NCBI RefSeq assembly: GCF_000455345.1
Contig: NZ_HG315691.1
Span: 256,696 to 320,695, forward strand
DNA from: Halopiger goleimassiliensis
GTDB taxonomy: Archaea > Halobacteriota > Halobacteria > Halobacteriales > Natrialbaceae
Direction: 5' to 3'
Length of the DNA: 64,000 bases
Below the pieces are notes generated by a model, which worked only from the letters and a program-made list of their open reading frames with translations, ran no database searches and had not been told where the DNA came from. Made by a program: the position numbers and the translations under genes. Shown piece after piece: positions 1-8,051 of the stretch. Numbering within the stretch: position 1 is the stretch's first letter; the number at the start of each line of letters is the position of its first letter.

Positions 1-2
1 AC

Positions 3-1286
3 TCACTGCTCGAGTCGGATCGATCCGGCTACCGAAAGCACGTCGAAGACAACCGGGATCGCCCCGGTGACTACGTGACGAGCGTAATCAGCGACGTCCG
101 CGCCGGGAAACTGATTCGCGGGCACGAACTCGGGAAAGAGTGCAAGCACTACTACATGCGCGATCCCGAGACGTACAACCCCGACGAGTTCGGCTACCAT
201 CCGAAACTCGAGGTGAGCTACCAGACGAGCGTCACGGACAAAACCGTCTACTGGGACCGTGACGACGGCGAACTCGACCGCCACGATATGCGTCGCGAAC
301 TCGAGGAGGTGCTGGTGAACATCCTCGAGTGGGCCGGACTCGACGTAACGGGCGGCGAGCAGTACCAGAAGGACGCGTATTTCAAACCTGACGAACGTGA
401 ACGCCGGTCGCTAAAACTCGTCGACTGCCCGCTGCCGGAGATCGAGAGCGAGCAGGAGGCCGCGATCATGCGGCTCTGGGGTGATATGAACCCGGCCGAC
501 GAGGCCGTCGTCGACACCTTGCTCGCGGACGGTGGCGAGATCGCGCCGAAGGACGTCGCCGACGAAACCGGCTACTGCTACGATACGATTCTCCGCGCGG
601 TCGACCGCCTCGAGGGATTCGTGCAACACACCTACGGCGAGCTGGCGATCGAGAGCGACTACGCGGCCCAGGCGATGCTGAAACGGGTCCGGTCGGCAGA
701 GGAGCAGTTCAGGCGGTCCATCGGGTCGACGGTCATGGAGGTAGCGAACGACGTCCAGGGCGTCGAGAGCGACGCGTTCGATCGGTTTGTCCGCAACTAC
801 GACGTCGGGGTTGACGAGACGCGAAACGACTGTCGGCTCTTGCTGAAGCCCCGGTACGTCGCTGCCGACCGCGAAGACGCGAAGTACCTTGCTCGCGAGG
901 CGAAACTGGCCGTCTGTGAGCGCTACGGGAACGCTCGCGGCGTCCACATGCGGGTCAAACTCGCGGACGGCTCGGTTCGAACGTTCCACGACCTCGATCA
1001 AGGATGGGCCGGGGCCGACTGGGACCACGAGGAGGCCCGCCGGAAGCGCGAGCGCCAGCTCGAGGAGCAGGCCGACTGTGACGGTCGGGAGATCGATCCC
1101 GACGCGATCGACTTGGAAGCTGCGTGGGAGCAGTTCGCCGACCGTGACGAGTGGGTCAACTACTCGACGCTCCGGTTGATCCTCTCGACGATCGCCCAGG
1201 ACGTCGACCGCCTTGAGGAGCGCCTCGTCAATCGCGGGGAGATCGTCACCAAGCAGGGACGCGGCTTCGCGATCGCGCCCCGGTAG
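3..1286 (+). CDS. Betapleolipovirus Rep-like protein (DUF7845-like), 5' partial
   Basis: The reading frame is open from base 3, so the true start lies upstream of the window; the GTG at 75 is not a convincing start. The visible 427 residues are acidic and contain no obvious RCR (HUH) motif. The middle (about residues 170-225 of the visible part) and the last 60 residues look like winged-helix segments. The family resembles a DUF7845 protein of haloarchaeal proviruses that I associate with betapleolipovirus replication; this is from memory. It is transcribed away from the structural operon, with a hairpin-rich non-coding stretch just downstream, which fits a replication module. Replication initiation is inferred, not shown by catalytic residues. 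Confidence 0.6.
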   Translation, partial: SLLESDRSGYRKHVEDNRDRPGDYVTSVISDVRAGKLIRGHELGKECKHYYMRDPETYNPDEFGYHPKLEVSYQTSVTDKTVYWDRDDGELDRHDMRRELEEVLVNILEWAGLDVTGGEQYQKDAYFKPDERERRSLKLVDCPLPEIESEQEAAIMRLWGDMNPADEAVVDTLLADGGEIAPKDVADETGYCYDTILRAVDRLEGFVQHTYGELAIESDYAAQAMLKRVRSAEEQFRRSIGSTVMEVANDVQGVESDAFDRFVRNYDVGVDETRNDCRLLLKPRYVAADREDAKYLAREAKLAVCERYGNARGVHMRVKLADGSVRTFHDLDQGWAGADWDHEEARRKRERQLEEQADCDGREIDPDAIDLEAAWEQFADRDEWVNYSTLRLILSTIAQDVDRLEERLVNRGEIVTKQGRGFAIAPR

Positions 1287-1674
1287 CGCGGCCCTGGGTA
1301 GTGGCAACACTATCGTCCGGACTTATTTTCACGTTTTCACGACTGTATTACCTCGATGAACGAGGGTCCTGGCGTGTGCGACCAGGGCCGATCCTCGCAT
1401 TCGCTCCGTTCGGCCCTGGCCGCACCCATTCCGGAATCCGACCCAGCGGGTCGAATTCCGGGTTAGGGCGTGTGGCTAAAGCCAAAGGTCCAAATCAACC
1501 GCCCCGCTTCCGCACTGTCGCCATGGCGATAGCGCCAAAAAATTACAGCGCCCCATCCCACCCTCTGCGCAAAATTCTCCAGTTGAAGCTCACGAAACGG
1601 GGTCCTGCCGTGTTCAGGACTTCAGTTAATAGAACATAATTGCCGATTTCGTGATAGGGTATTCCCAGGGGGGC
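1287..1674. other. Non-coding hairpin-rich stretch downstream of rep
   Basis: There is no credible gene here. It contains two strong inverted repeats in tandem. The first is a 9-bp stem (1382-1390 with 1411-1419, CCAGGGCCG/CGGCCCTGG). The second is a 13-bp stem with one mismatch and a 3-nt loop (1431-1444 with 1448-1461). Position between rep and the convergent TOPRIM gene fits a bidirectional terminator or a replication origin. The sequence alone cannot decide. Confidence 0.5.
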
Positions 1675-2253
1675 TTATTGACTGTATATTGTTGAAATAA
1701 TATCATCACAAATGTCTGGGTTATTATCCATATACCGGTATATCTTCCTAATTTTCTCAGATCTGTCATCTGAGTATTGTATCGTAGTGACATCTTCTAG
1801 ACTTTCATAGAAGGCCATGACCGGAAGTGATCGATTATCAGAACCCTCAATTTTCAACACTGCGTCAGATATCACCATATCCTGGTTTGAGATGTTATCC
1901 CCAGGTACTACTTCCACCTTGTTTTGATACTCCTCGGTTAGAGATCTATTCAAATCATCAAAAAATCCTGATAAAGAGTCGCCATCGAGATCAATTAGTA
2001 TATAAAGCGAGAAAGAGGTAAACATAAGCGAGTGACTCCTGAACTTTTTTATCAAGTTCCCATATCCTTCTTCAGATTTATATAGGACTTCGAATTGATC
2101 ATCTGCTAGGTGCTGCCTCAATCTTTTTGTTTGATCGTCTTTCGCTTCTTCTGTGAGGTATTTATCGTAATTATCACCAATGTCCTTCTTTTTATGTGCT
2201 AATTCTAGAAGATATACATCATGCTTACCCTCACTGAAAACGACCTTTTTCAT
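1675..2253 (-). CDS. TOPRIM-domain nuclease, AriB-like partner of the upstream ATPase
   Basis: This 192-residue protein starts 2 nt after the stop of the ATPase gene, so the two form an operon. TOPRIM signatures are visible: E8-G-K-H-D12 after a hydrophobic strand (VVFSEG), and D88-L-D90-G-D92 after a second strand (LYILIDLDGD). These acidic residues normally bind metal in TOPRIM nucleases. It lacks its own ATPase, unlike GajA/OLD where ATPase and TOPRIM are fused. A split ATPase then TOPRIM order is that of PARIS (AriA-AriB), where AriB is a tRNA-cutting TOPRIM effector. AriB is usually longer, so this is a compact or divergent relative. The gene is AT-rich compared with viral core genes. 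The defence role is inferred. Confidence 0.65.
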   Translation of the reverse strand: MKKVVFSEGKHDVYLLELAHKKKDIGDNYDKYLTEEAKDDQTKRLRQHLADDQFEVLYKSEEGYGNLIKKFRSHSLMFTSFSLYILIDLDGDSLSGFFDDLNRSLTEEYQNKVEVVPGDNISNQDMVISDAVLKIEGSDNRSLPVMAFYESLEDVTTIQYSDDRSEKIRKIYRYMDNNPDICDDIISTIYSQ

Positions 2254-2255
2254 CG

Positions 2256-3587
2256 TTAGATCCCCCGCAGATCAATATTCAGTTCTTCCACTTCTTCTTC
2301 TGCTCTCTCATAACTTAACGAACGAGGAACTGGTTCTGTCAATTGAAGCAGTTTAAAATTGTCTGAAAGGAAGTCCTCTTCCTTTGCCTTAAGATGTTGG
2401 GAGAAGAACCCTTCAATCATATCCGAGTTATGTGTTGTTATGAATATTTGAAGATCTTTCTCTCGGACAATCTTGACCAGTTGTGTTAAGAGACTCTCTA
2501 TATATCCTGGATGCATATGCACATCTGGCTCCTCAAGTAAAAGCACATTTCCTCTTCGATTATTAGATAAAACTTCCCAAAGGATTCCAACAATTGTCCT
2601 AAACCCATCACCCATGAATGAGTATGGGATTTCGTACTTCCCATCATCTTCCTTAAAGACTAATTTATCAAAGGAAAAATCCTCAAGGTTTTCTAAGATA
2701 TTATGCGTGACTAGGTAGTCCTCTATATCGCTTACTCTTACTGCTGCATTCTCTTGAGACATATCCACATCTTCTGCCTCAAGAATAGGTGAATCAACCA
2801 TTCGAACACCATCGACAGGCTCTGGTTCATCACCTACAAAACGATCTGCACCGAATCTCGGAACTAATTGGTTATTTAACCCTCTCCGGATATCATGACG
2901 AAGTCTGTCAAGTTCTTTTTCCTCTAATTCATTTATTGACGGATCTTCCTCAATTATTTTATCTAGTATTTTAGGTGATGCCTCAGATACAATATGATTG
3001 CGAATTTCTTCGTAGTACTCTCCAAGATGGATATACGCGTATTCATCCCCATCCACATCCATGATTATGGTATTATTCTCAGCAGCCGGCAAAGGTATAT
3101 TTTCAGACATTTCAGTCACGGTTTCAGTAAGGACATCCTGCATAACCTCGGTAAGTTTTTCATCTTCGCTAAGATCTGGACGAATATTTCCCCGTAATCT
3201 AATAGGATACCTTTCATTTACCTCAATGATTTCTTGAAGGGATTCGATGAATATATCAATAGCTTCCTGTTTGCGTGGTTCCTGAATCCCCATCTCACGA
3301 TGGTTGGATTCTGGTTTTGGTTCGCTGAAATCATCTAAAAGAGTCTGTTGTTCTTGGGTGTATTTTACACTAATAGTACAATATTCTTCATTGGCATTTA
3401 TTACCTTATTTATATTATCAGAAAACCTATTTATTGAGGTGGGGTTGAATGCCAAGTCTATTGACTCTAATACCGAAGTTTTGCCAGTATTGTTCCTACC
3501 CGTTATAATATTTATTCTATTGGGATCATATTTTAAATCCCCTAACCCCTTAAATCCACTAATTCGAAGGTCAGTAATATTGGTCAT
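2256..3587 (-). CDS. OLD/AAA_15-type ATPase, AriA-like
   Basis: This is a 443-residue SMC/ABC-like ATPase with Walker A GRNNTGKT at residues 30-37, an S-F-M-G-D-G signature-like loop near 323-328, Walker B LLLEEPD at 349-355 and an H-loop TTHNSD at 384-389. This is the DUF2813/AAA_15 architecture used in OLD, Gabija, PARIS and retron ATPases. No TOPRIM domain is fused; it is supplied by the next gene. In PARIS the ATPase forms the sensor scaffold that releases the TOPRIM effector on detecting phage anti-restriction proteins. Lower GC than neighbours and location inside a provirus suggest a superinfection-exclusion cargo. Alternatives are a split OLD system or an uncharacterised ATPase-TOPRIM pair. 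Confidence 0.75.
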   Translation of the reverse strand: MTNITDLRISGFKGLGDLKYDPNRINIITGRNNTGKTSVLESIDLAFNPTSINRFSDNINKVINANEEYCTISVKYTQEQQTLLDDFSEPKPESNHREMGIQEPRKQEAIDIFIESLQEIIEVNERYPIRLRGNIRPDLSEDEKLTEVMQDVLTETVTEMSENIPLPAAENNTIIMDVDGDEYAYIHLGEYYEEIRNHIVSEASPKILDKIIEEDPSINELEEKELDRLRHDIRRGLNNQLVPRFGADRFVGDEPEPVDGVRMVDSPILEAEDVDMSQENAAVRVSDIEDYLVTHNILENLEDFSFDKLVFKEDDGKYEIPYSFMGDGFRTIVGILWEVLSNNRRGNVLLLEEPDVHMHPGYIESLLTQLVKIVREKDLQIFITTHNSDMIEGFFSQHLKAKEEDFLSDNFKLLQLTEPVPRSLSYERAEEEVEELNIDLRGI

Positions 3588-3594
3588 TAGTTAG

Positions 3595-3899
3595 CCGTAA
3601 CTTCTTGCCGACTCGTGTTGAGTCCTTCGATAGATCACATCTACTTGATCTATATTCACTGAGAACCATTTCCCATATTAATCACAACTACCTTTCCAGT
3701 GTCCTCGTCTCCCCCCACCGGTTGCACGTCGCGAAGATTGATTTCCCGGATATGAACACGAGGGCGAATCGGCCGTGTTCATATTTCGCCGCTCGCCGTC
3801 GCGATGGACTCACCGATCGGCCCGATCACGCCGGGTCCCGGCACCCGTTTATAACTAAACCCCGAGTGAGTGACCGCAAAAATCTAGGAATAGCGGCTT
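3595..3899. other. Intergenic region with a perfect 11-bp inverted repeat
   Basis: No gene is seen. A perfect inverted repeat ATATGAACACG/CGTGTTCATAT occupies 3750-3760 and 3774-3784 with a 13-nt spacer. A TATA-like TTTATAA lies at 3848-3854 ahead of the next gene. An AT-rich GATCTATATTC near 3648-3658 may serve the minus-strand ATPase promoter. The stretch therefore looks like a divergent promoter region, with the repeat as a candidate operator. Confidence 0.5.
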
Positions 3900-3911
3900 G
3901 TGTTCACGAAC

Positions 3912-4199
3912 ATGGCCCGCAACGACACACCCGGCTCGGTTCGGATTCGGACTGACGACGGTAACGAGTGGCGGTACGACGCGATCGAAAAGGCCGCCAG
4001 GTTCTACGACTGCAACCGATCGAACGCCGTCGCCTTCGCCTGCGAAGACGTCGACCACCTGGTTCGTGCAGCTCGCCAGGTCCTCGAGCGCGACGATCTG
4101 ACTCGACAGCAGCGCCAGGAAATCGCCGAGACGCTCTCGACTCGAGCGGTTACCTTCGACGTCGAAACGTCGATCACTATCACGCGAAAAGGCGACTAG
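3912..4199 (+). CDS. Small haloviral protein, DUF7692-like
   Basis: This is a 95-residue soluble protein. ATG 3912 (MARND...) is preferred over GTG 3900 because family members as I recall them begin MAR. The body has a short beta N-terminus (SVRIRTDDGNEWRYDA) then helices, including a 'CNRSNAVAFACEDV' segment and a charged helical tail. It resembles the DUF7692 family common in haloarchaeal proviruses and plasmids, of unknown function. It stands alone between two defence-type genes. A TATA-like element lies about 60 nt upstream. The domain name is from memory. Confidence 0.6.
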   Translation: MARNDTPGSVRIRTDDGNEWRYDAIEKAARFYDCNRSNAVAFACEDVDHLVRAARQVLERDDLTRQQRQEIAETLSTRAVTFDVETSITITRKGD

Positions 4200-4257
4200 T
4201 GCATTTCTGAAGGGGAACGGGGGTAAGAGCAAAACACCCGTGGTAGAATCATGCAGT

Positions 4258-5409
4258 ATGACCAGTTACGGCGACAAATACGTCGTCAATGAGACTTACC
4301 GGAGTTCGAGTGATCCAGAAAAGGACGAGTTCCAGACATGGTTGAACGGCCCAATCGACACAGGAATCCGAAATTCAGGCGGTATCCGCTCCATTAACAA
4401 TCCGAGTACCGGCAAACGGGAATTCCTTGTCTTCTACTCTGATTCCAGCTCTTCTCAGACTCAAAACCCCTGGGAAGACGTTATCAATATGTCTGATGGG
4501 GTAGCTCACTACTGGGGCGATGCTAAAGCAAAGCACCGTCCTAATCCAGATTCCGCCACCGGGAACAACTGGGTCAAAACAGACTATATTGAAACCTATG
4601 CACAGGGCAACCGTACGGACGCACCACCAGTATTGTTATTTGAACAGCCAGAATCAGGTAAAGTCATCTTCCGTGGAGTTTGCGTGATTACCGATCTCCG
4701 AATTGAACGTCACAAAGATGAGGGTGAAATGGCTGTCAACTACTTGATCGAGCTTGCGATTCTTGATACCGATACTGCTAGTCTGGAATGGATTCATCGA
4801 AAGGCTCGGACCGGTGTCGATCAGGGTGGACCTGATGCATGGAACCAATGGGTGACTGAGGGTCGAATTCAGCGGTACTCGATATACAAAGACAATATTC
4901 GTACAAAGGATAGCCAATACCCAGATGGACAGGAGAAAGAATTGCTTGATGATATTCGGGGACGTCTCGATGGTCCAAATAAGGGAGTTCAACTTGAGTA
5001 TCTCATTAAATACCTTCTCGAACAACTCCCGACATTCACTAACATAGAGTTGACCCCTTCAAGCGGTGACAGGGGAGTAGATCTCACAGGGAGTATTGAT
5101 CTTCTTGCAGATTCGCATCTGAGTGATACTAAAACAACTGTAGATTTCAAAGCTCAAGTGAAAAATACGGGCAGCAGTATATCAGGGAAGGAACTCAGCA
5201 GACTGGCTTCTAGAATTGATGATGGTGAAATTGGATTGTTTTTTACCACTTCTCACTTCACACACAGCGCACAAAAAGAGAATTCGACTACATATCCGGT
5301 GCGGTTGTTTGCAGCCGCTGATTTGGTTGAGTTGCTTCTCCAAACCGAACTTGTCGAAAATCACCGTCTCGGTGACGATATTGTTAGTGATATTAAGGAG
5401 TCGACTTGA
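4258..5409 (+). CDS. Mrr-family type IV restriction endonuclease, AspBHI-like
   Basis: This is a 383-residue, two-domain protein. The C-terminal third carries the Mrr-cat signature of PD-(D/E)XK enzymes: D275 in GDRGVDLTG and Q300-V-K302 in 'DFKAQVKN', matching the D...QxK variant of Mrr nucleases. The N-terminal about 230 residues contain 'PWEDVI' and 'HYWGDAK', reminiscent of the AspBHI N-terminal (SRA-like, modified-cytosine-reading) domain. The likely role is cleavage of DNA with modified bases; no methylase is adjacent, which fits a type IV system. ATG 4258 is preferred to GTG 4240. It is convergent with the next gene. Base composition is lower in GC than the viral core, suggesting cargo. 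Confidence 0.75.
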   Translation: MTSYGDKYVVNETYRSSSDPEKDEFQTWLNGPIDTGIRNSGGIRSINNPSTGKREFLVFYSDSSSSQTQNPWEDVINMSDGVAHYWGDAKAKHRPNPDSATGNNWVKTDYIETYAQGNRTDAPPVLLFEQPESGKVIFRGVCVITDLRIERHKDEGEMAVNYLIELAILDTDTASLEWIHRKARTGVDQGGPDAWNQWVTEGRIQRYSIYKDNIRTKDSQYPDGQEKELLDDIRGRLDGPNKGVQLEYLIKYLLEQLPTFTNIELTPSSGDRGVDLTGSIDLLADSHLSDTKTTVDFKAQVKNTGSSISGKELSRLASRIDDGEIGLFFTTSHFTHSAQKENSTTYPVRLFAAADLVELLLQTELVENHRLGDDIVSDIKEST

Positions 5410-5477
5410 TGACGAGATCACAAAACCGTGTATATATCGGGGATCAACTTCCGAAATAGATTAATGTAACAGAAGGC

Positions 5478-5876
5478 TCAAAATACGTCACCAATCGGGA
5501 TTTTTGCCTGTTCGGTCCCGCGATGATCCCCACCGCCGTGCCACCGGAGCAGTGGGAGGTCGACCGCTCGAACCATCTTGTCCTTGACGATCGTACAGCC
5601 TGAGCGACCATGCGGCCGATAGACGACGAAACAGTACCAGCCGTCGTGACGCCGGAGTTTCTCGTGGTACTCGCGATAGACCTTGAAATTCCCCGGCTGA
5701 CCGTCTGAGTGCTCGAGCATCGTGCTCTTGATCTCGACCGGCGTACCGTTCTGAAAGCGGGCGTCGTGCCAGCTCGAGCGCTGGAGTTCGAACCGTCGCT
5801 TCCGGGCCATCCGTTTTTCACAGATCGTCCCGAAGTGGTTGGCGCGCTTCGAGCGATTCACGCGGACCACGCGCAT
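5478..5876 (-). CDS. Small PD-(D/E)XK nuclease-like viral protein
   Basis: This is about 132 residues with a basic N-terminus and the pattern G-T-I-C-E-K-R, then 'GTPVEIKSTM', matching the E...(D/E)xK core of archaeal Hjc-like and restriction-like nucleases. It follows the VP8-like gene on the same strand and may be an end-processing or resolution enzyme. Start is uncertain: a TATA box (tatatata near 5887-5895) would put the transcript start around 5865, inside the longest frame. GTG near 5861 or ATG 5810 may therefore be the true start; the former keeps the conserved-looking helix. Function is inferred from motif only. Confidence 0.5.
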   Translation of the reverse strand: MRVVRVNRSKRANHFGTICEKRMARKRRFELQRSSWHDARFQNGTPVEIKSTMLEHSDGQPGNFKVYREYHEKLRRHDGWYCFVVYRPHGRSGCTIVKDKMVRAVDLPLLRWHGGGDHRGTEQAKIPIGDVF

Positions 5877-5884
5877 CGCGCGCC

Positions 5885-5897
5885 GCTATATATACTC
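5885..5897 (-). promoter_or_regulatory. TATA box for the PD-(D/E)XK gene
   Basis: An isolated tatatata run lies in otherwise GC-rich DNA immediately upstream of the minus-strand gene ending at 5478. Archaeal spacing (TATA centre about 25 nt before the transcript start) predicts initiation near 5865, which argues for a shorter protein than the longest frame. Confidence 0.45.
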
Positions 5898-5933
5898 CTC
5901 CGCTGCCATCGTCGCGATCGCGGTCGCGGTGAT

Positions 5934-5953
5934 GGGCCGCGGGGACGCGGCCC
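5934..5953. terminator. Strong hairpin after the VP8-like operon
   Basis: A perfect 8-bp stem GGGCCGCG/CGCGGCCC with a GGGA loop lies 68 nt past the stop of the ATPase gene, between it and the next minus-strand promoter. Position suggests a transcription end or attenuator for the structural operon. No clear U-tract follows, so termination is inferred from position. Confidence 0.4.
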
Positions 5954-6021
5954 TGGCGGGCCGCGCCGCCCACCGCTAAAGAGGGGGCGATTACGCTTTA
6001 CACCGAGCCACCCCGGCGTGG

Positions 6022-7245
6022 TCATGCAATCACCTGCTCGACGGTGTTAACCCAGTCAGCTTTTTCGCCGCCTTCGTCGATCTCTTTCCACCAGTTCGAG
6101 ACGGTTGCGTGGCTGTAGGGAACGAACTCGGCGGTTTCGCGAGCCGACATACCCTGTTGCCGACATTCCTCCATCGTCCAGGCCGCAACCCGCTTGACGT
6201 CCTCCTCGGCGATTGGCTCGTCGTCCTTGTCGCCGCTGCTGGGCGCTTCCCAACTCCAGGGCGCTTCGTCCTTCGTGTTGAAGTTCCAGTCCGTCGGCGG
6301 GATGCCCTCGAGCGGGCGGGGATCGACGTCGACGAGCTTGCCACCGGAAACCCGATCCGCGACGACGGCTCGCTTCTTGGATTTCTTCTTGATGATCGTC
6401 CCGACGCGCCAGAGCATCGGGTGGATCGACGACTCACCGTGCGCGATATAGATGAGTGCACCGCCGTACTTCCGAATCTTGTAGACGAGCGGCCCCATCT
6501 TCTGGCGGACCTTGTGGCCGTCCTTGCCCGTCCCGCTAGCATTGCTCGAGAACTCGTCACCGATGAACAGCTTCGGTTGCTGGGGGTTCTCGACCGGATC
6601 GCCGTCCTGTTGGACCCACTCCTCGAGCAGCGGATAGTGTGGAATCCAACCGTCTTCGACGGTCCCGTCGTCGCGAACCCAGTCGTCGATCCGCTCGAGC
6701 GTACGGATGTTGCTCGCAACGAGAAGATCGCCGTCGACCCACCGCTCGCGAAGCTGCCCACACAGCCCAGCGAAGTCGGTCTTGCCGTCGCCCATCTCGC
6801 CCAGGATAACGATGACCGGAGCGGGCCCGGCGACGATCTCCTGCAACCGGGTGATCGCTTTGATCCCGGCGAGGTCGGCTTCCTGTGACGGGTCGCCGAT
6901 GTAGTGCTTCAGTGTGAGCGTGTCGCCGTTCTCGAGGGCGTTGCGGGCCGTCTCGCTCCCTTCGGCGCGAAGGATGTCCCGGTTTTTCCCGACGGCCATG
7001 TAGTCCTTGGCGGGCTTGCCGTCCCACCTATCGACGTCGTGGTGAATGGCGCGCATCGCGAGCTGGCGGTCGACCTTCTCGTCGCGAACGAATCCCGAGT
7101 GTTGGAGCACTTCATCCGGGTCCCGCTCGAGGTTGCCGTCCTGATACTCGCGGAAGCCGCCGACCGTGTAGTTATCCTGCTCGCGTCCGCCGTCCGTCAT
7201 CAACCGCTTGCCGTTCTTCCGGTACTCGGTGCGTTTGTCGTTCAT
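6022..7245 (-). CDS. Pleolipovirus VP8-like P-loop NTPase
   Basis: This is a 407-residue soluble ATPase with Walker A GEMGDGKT at 149-156 after a hydrophobic strand, and Walker B KLFIGDE at 225-231. The C-terminus (about 355-390) is a helix-turn-helix (SARETAEFVPYSHATVSNWW). In pleolipoviruses the last conserved core gene encodes VP8, an internal NTPase thought to act in genome packaging or assembly. It overlaps the upstream ORF7-like gene by 4 nt (ATGA), so it is translationally coupled in the VP3-VP4-ORF6-ORF7-VP8 operon. The C-terminal HTH could bring the motor to DNA (inference). Confidence 0.8.
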   Translation of the reverse strand: MNDKRTEYRKNGKRLMTDGGREQDNYTVGGFREYQDGNLERDPDEVLQHSGFVRDEKVDRQLAMRAIHHDVDRWDGKPAKDYMAVGKNRDILRAEGSETARNALENGDTLTLKHYIGDPSQEADLAGIKAITRLQEIVAGPAPVIVILGEMGDGKTDFAGLCGQLRERWVDGDLLVASNIRTLERIDDWVRDDGTVEDGWIPHYPLLEEWVQQDGDPVENPQQPKLFIGDEFSSNASGTGKDGHKVRQKMGPLVYKIRKYGGALIYIAHGESSIHPMLWRVGTIIKKKSKKRAVVADRVSGGKLVDVDPRPLEGIPPTDWNFNTKDEAPWSWEAPSSGDKDDEPIAEEDVKRVAAWTMEECRQQGMSARETAEFVPYSHATVSNWWKEIDEGGEKADWVNTVEQVIA

Positions 7246-8051
7246 GGTTCGGTCCCTCCACCGGTCGCTGTTTCCTGGGTTTGCTCGAGCGTAGCAGGTG
7301 GGCCGTGGGCGGTTTCGATCCCGTGCTCGTCGGCGTAGTCCTCGACGTAGTTGGGGATGCTCTCGATGCCGTCTGTCGCGTTCTGCTCGGCGTCGTCACG
7401 CGCCGATTCGAAGCGTTTCTTGACGGCCGTCTTCGGATTCATCAGCCCGCGTTCGTCGGCCTCTGCTTCCTCGTTGATCACGTCCTTCTGAATCTGGAGC
7501 CCCATCTTCGAGATGCGCCCGCGGAGCTTGTTCGCCGCCAGATACTCCTCGACGAGCGCGCCGTGAATGTCCTCGAGCATCGCTTTGACCGTCACGAGCT
7601 TGCTATCCGCGAGTTGCGAGAAGTAGCACCCCGTGACGATGAGGTCGCCCGTATCCTCGTGATACTCGAACTCGCGAACCTCCCAGACTTCGCTCTCGTC
7701 GCACCAGTACGGCGCGGGTCCCTCGACGGTCTTCTCTTCCCAGACCGCCGGTTCGACGTAGTACTTCTCACGGACGTCTTTGACGCCGTTGATGTGGTGG
7801 ACCGGGACCATGTTCCGGTTCCGGAGCTTCCGGACCCCGGTGACGAACAGCGCGAGCAACGGCGGCCCCAGAAGCGTGAGCGCCGCCAGCCAGCCCCAGA
7901 CGATCGGCGGAACGCCGGGTAAAGACGGGCGCAACCAGACGATCGCCGCGCCGACCGAGACGAGCAACCCGAGCACGACGAGCTGGGCGTTCGCGACGAC
8001 GTAGGTCACGCGGTCCGCCCAGCCGCTGAAGGTCGCGCTCGTCTCGCTCAC
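7242..8051 (-). CDS. Pleolipovirus ORF7-like membrane protein
   Basis: This is a 269-residue protein. Two predicted membrane helices occupy about residues 15-37 and 45-68 (VVLGLLVSVGAAIVWL and the GWLAALTLLGPPLLALF segment), followed by a charged cytosolic or internal domain of about 200 residues. It overlaps both neighbours by 4 nt, as expected for a tightly coupled structural operon. Pleolipovirus ORF7 is conserved but of unknown role; assignment here rests on gene order and topology rather than recognisable sequence. A WEVREFEYHEDTGDL segment and a helical middle suggest a folded soluble domain. Confidence 0.7.
   Translation of the reverse strand: MSETSATFSGWADRVTYVVANAQLVVLGLLVSVGAAIVWLRPSLPGVPPIVWGWLAALTLLGPPLLALFVTGVRKLRNRNMVPVHHINGVKDVREKYYVEPAVWEEKTVEGPAPYWCDESEVWEVREFEYHEDTGDLIVTGCYFSQLADSKLVTVKAMLEDIHGALVEEYLAANKLRGRISKMGLQIQKDVINEEAEADERGLMNPKTAVKKRFESARDDAEQNATDGIESIPNYVEDYADEHGIETAHGPPATLEQTQETATGGGTEP

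Noticed and set aside
1301-1639. 112-aa ORF after rep
   Set aside because: Covers two strong hairpins and ends in a non-halophilic composition; taken as non-coding.
1675-3587. Gabija or classical OLD nuclease
   Set aside because: In both, ATPase and TOPRIM are in one chain, and Gabija has a UvrD-like helicase partner; here the TOPRIM is a separate small protein and no helicase is present.
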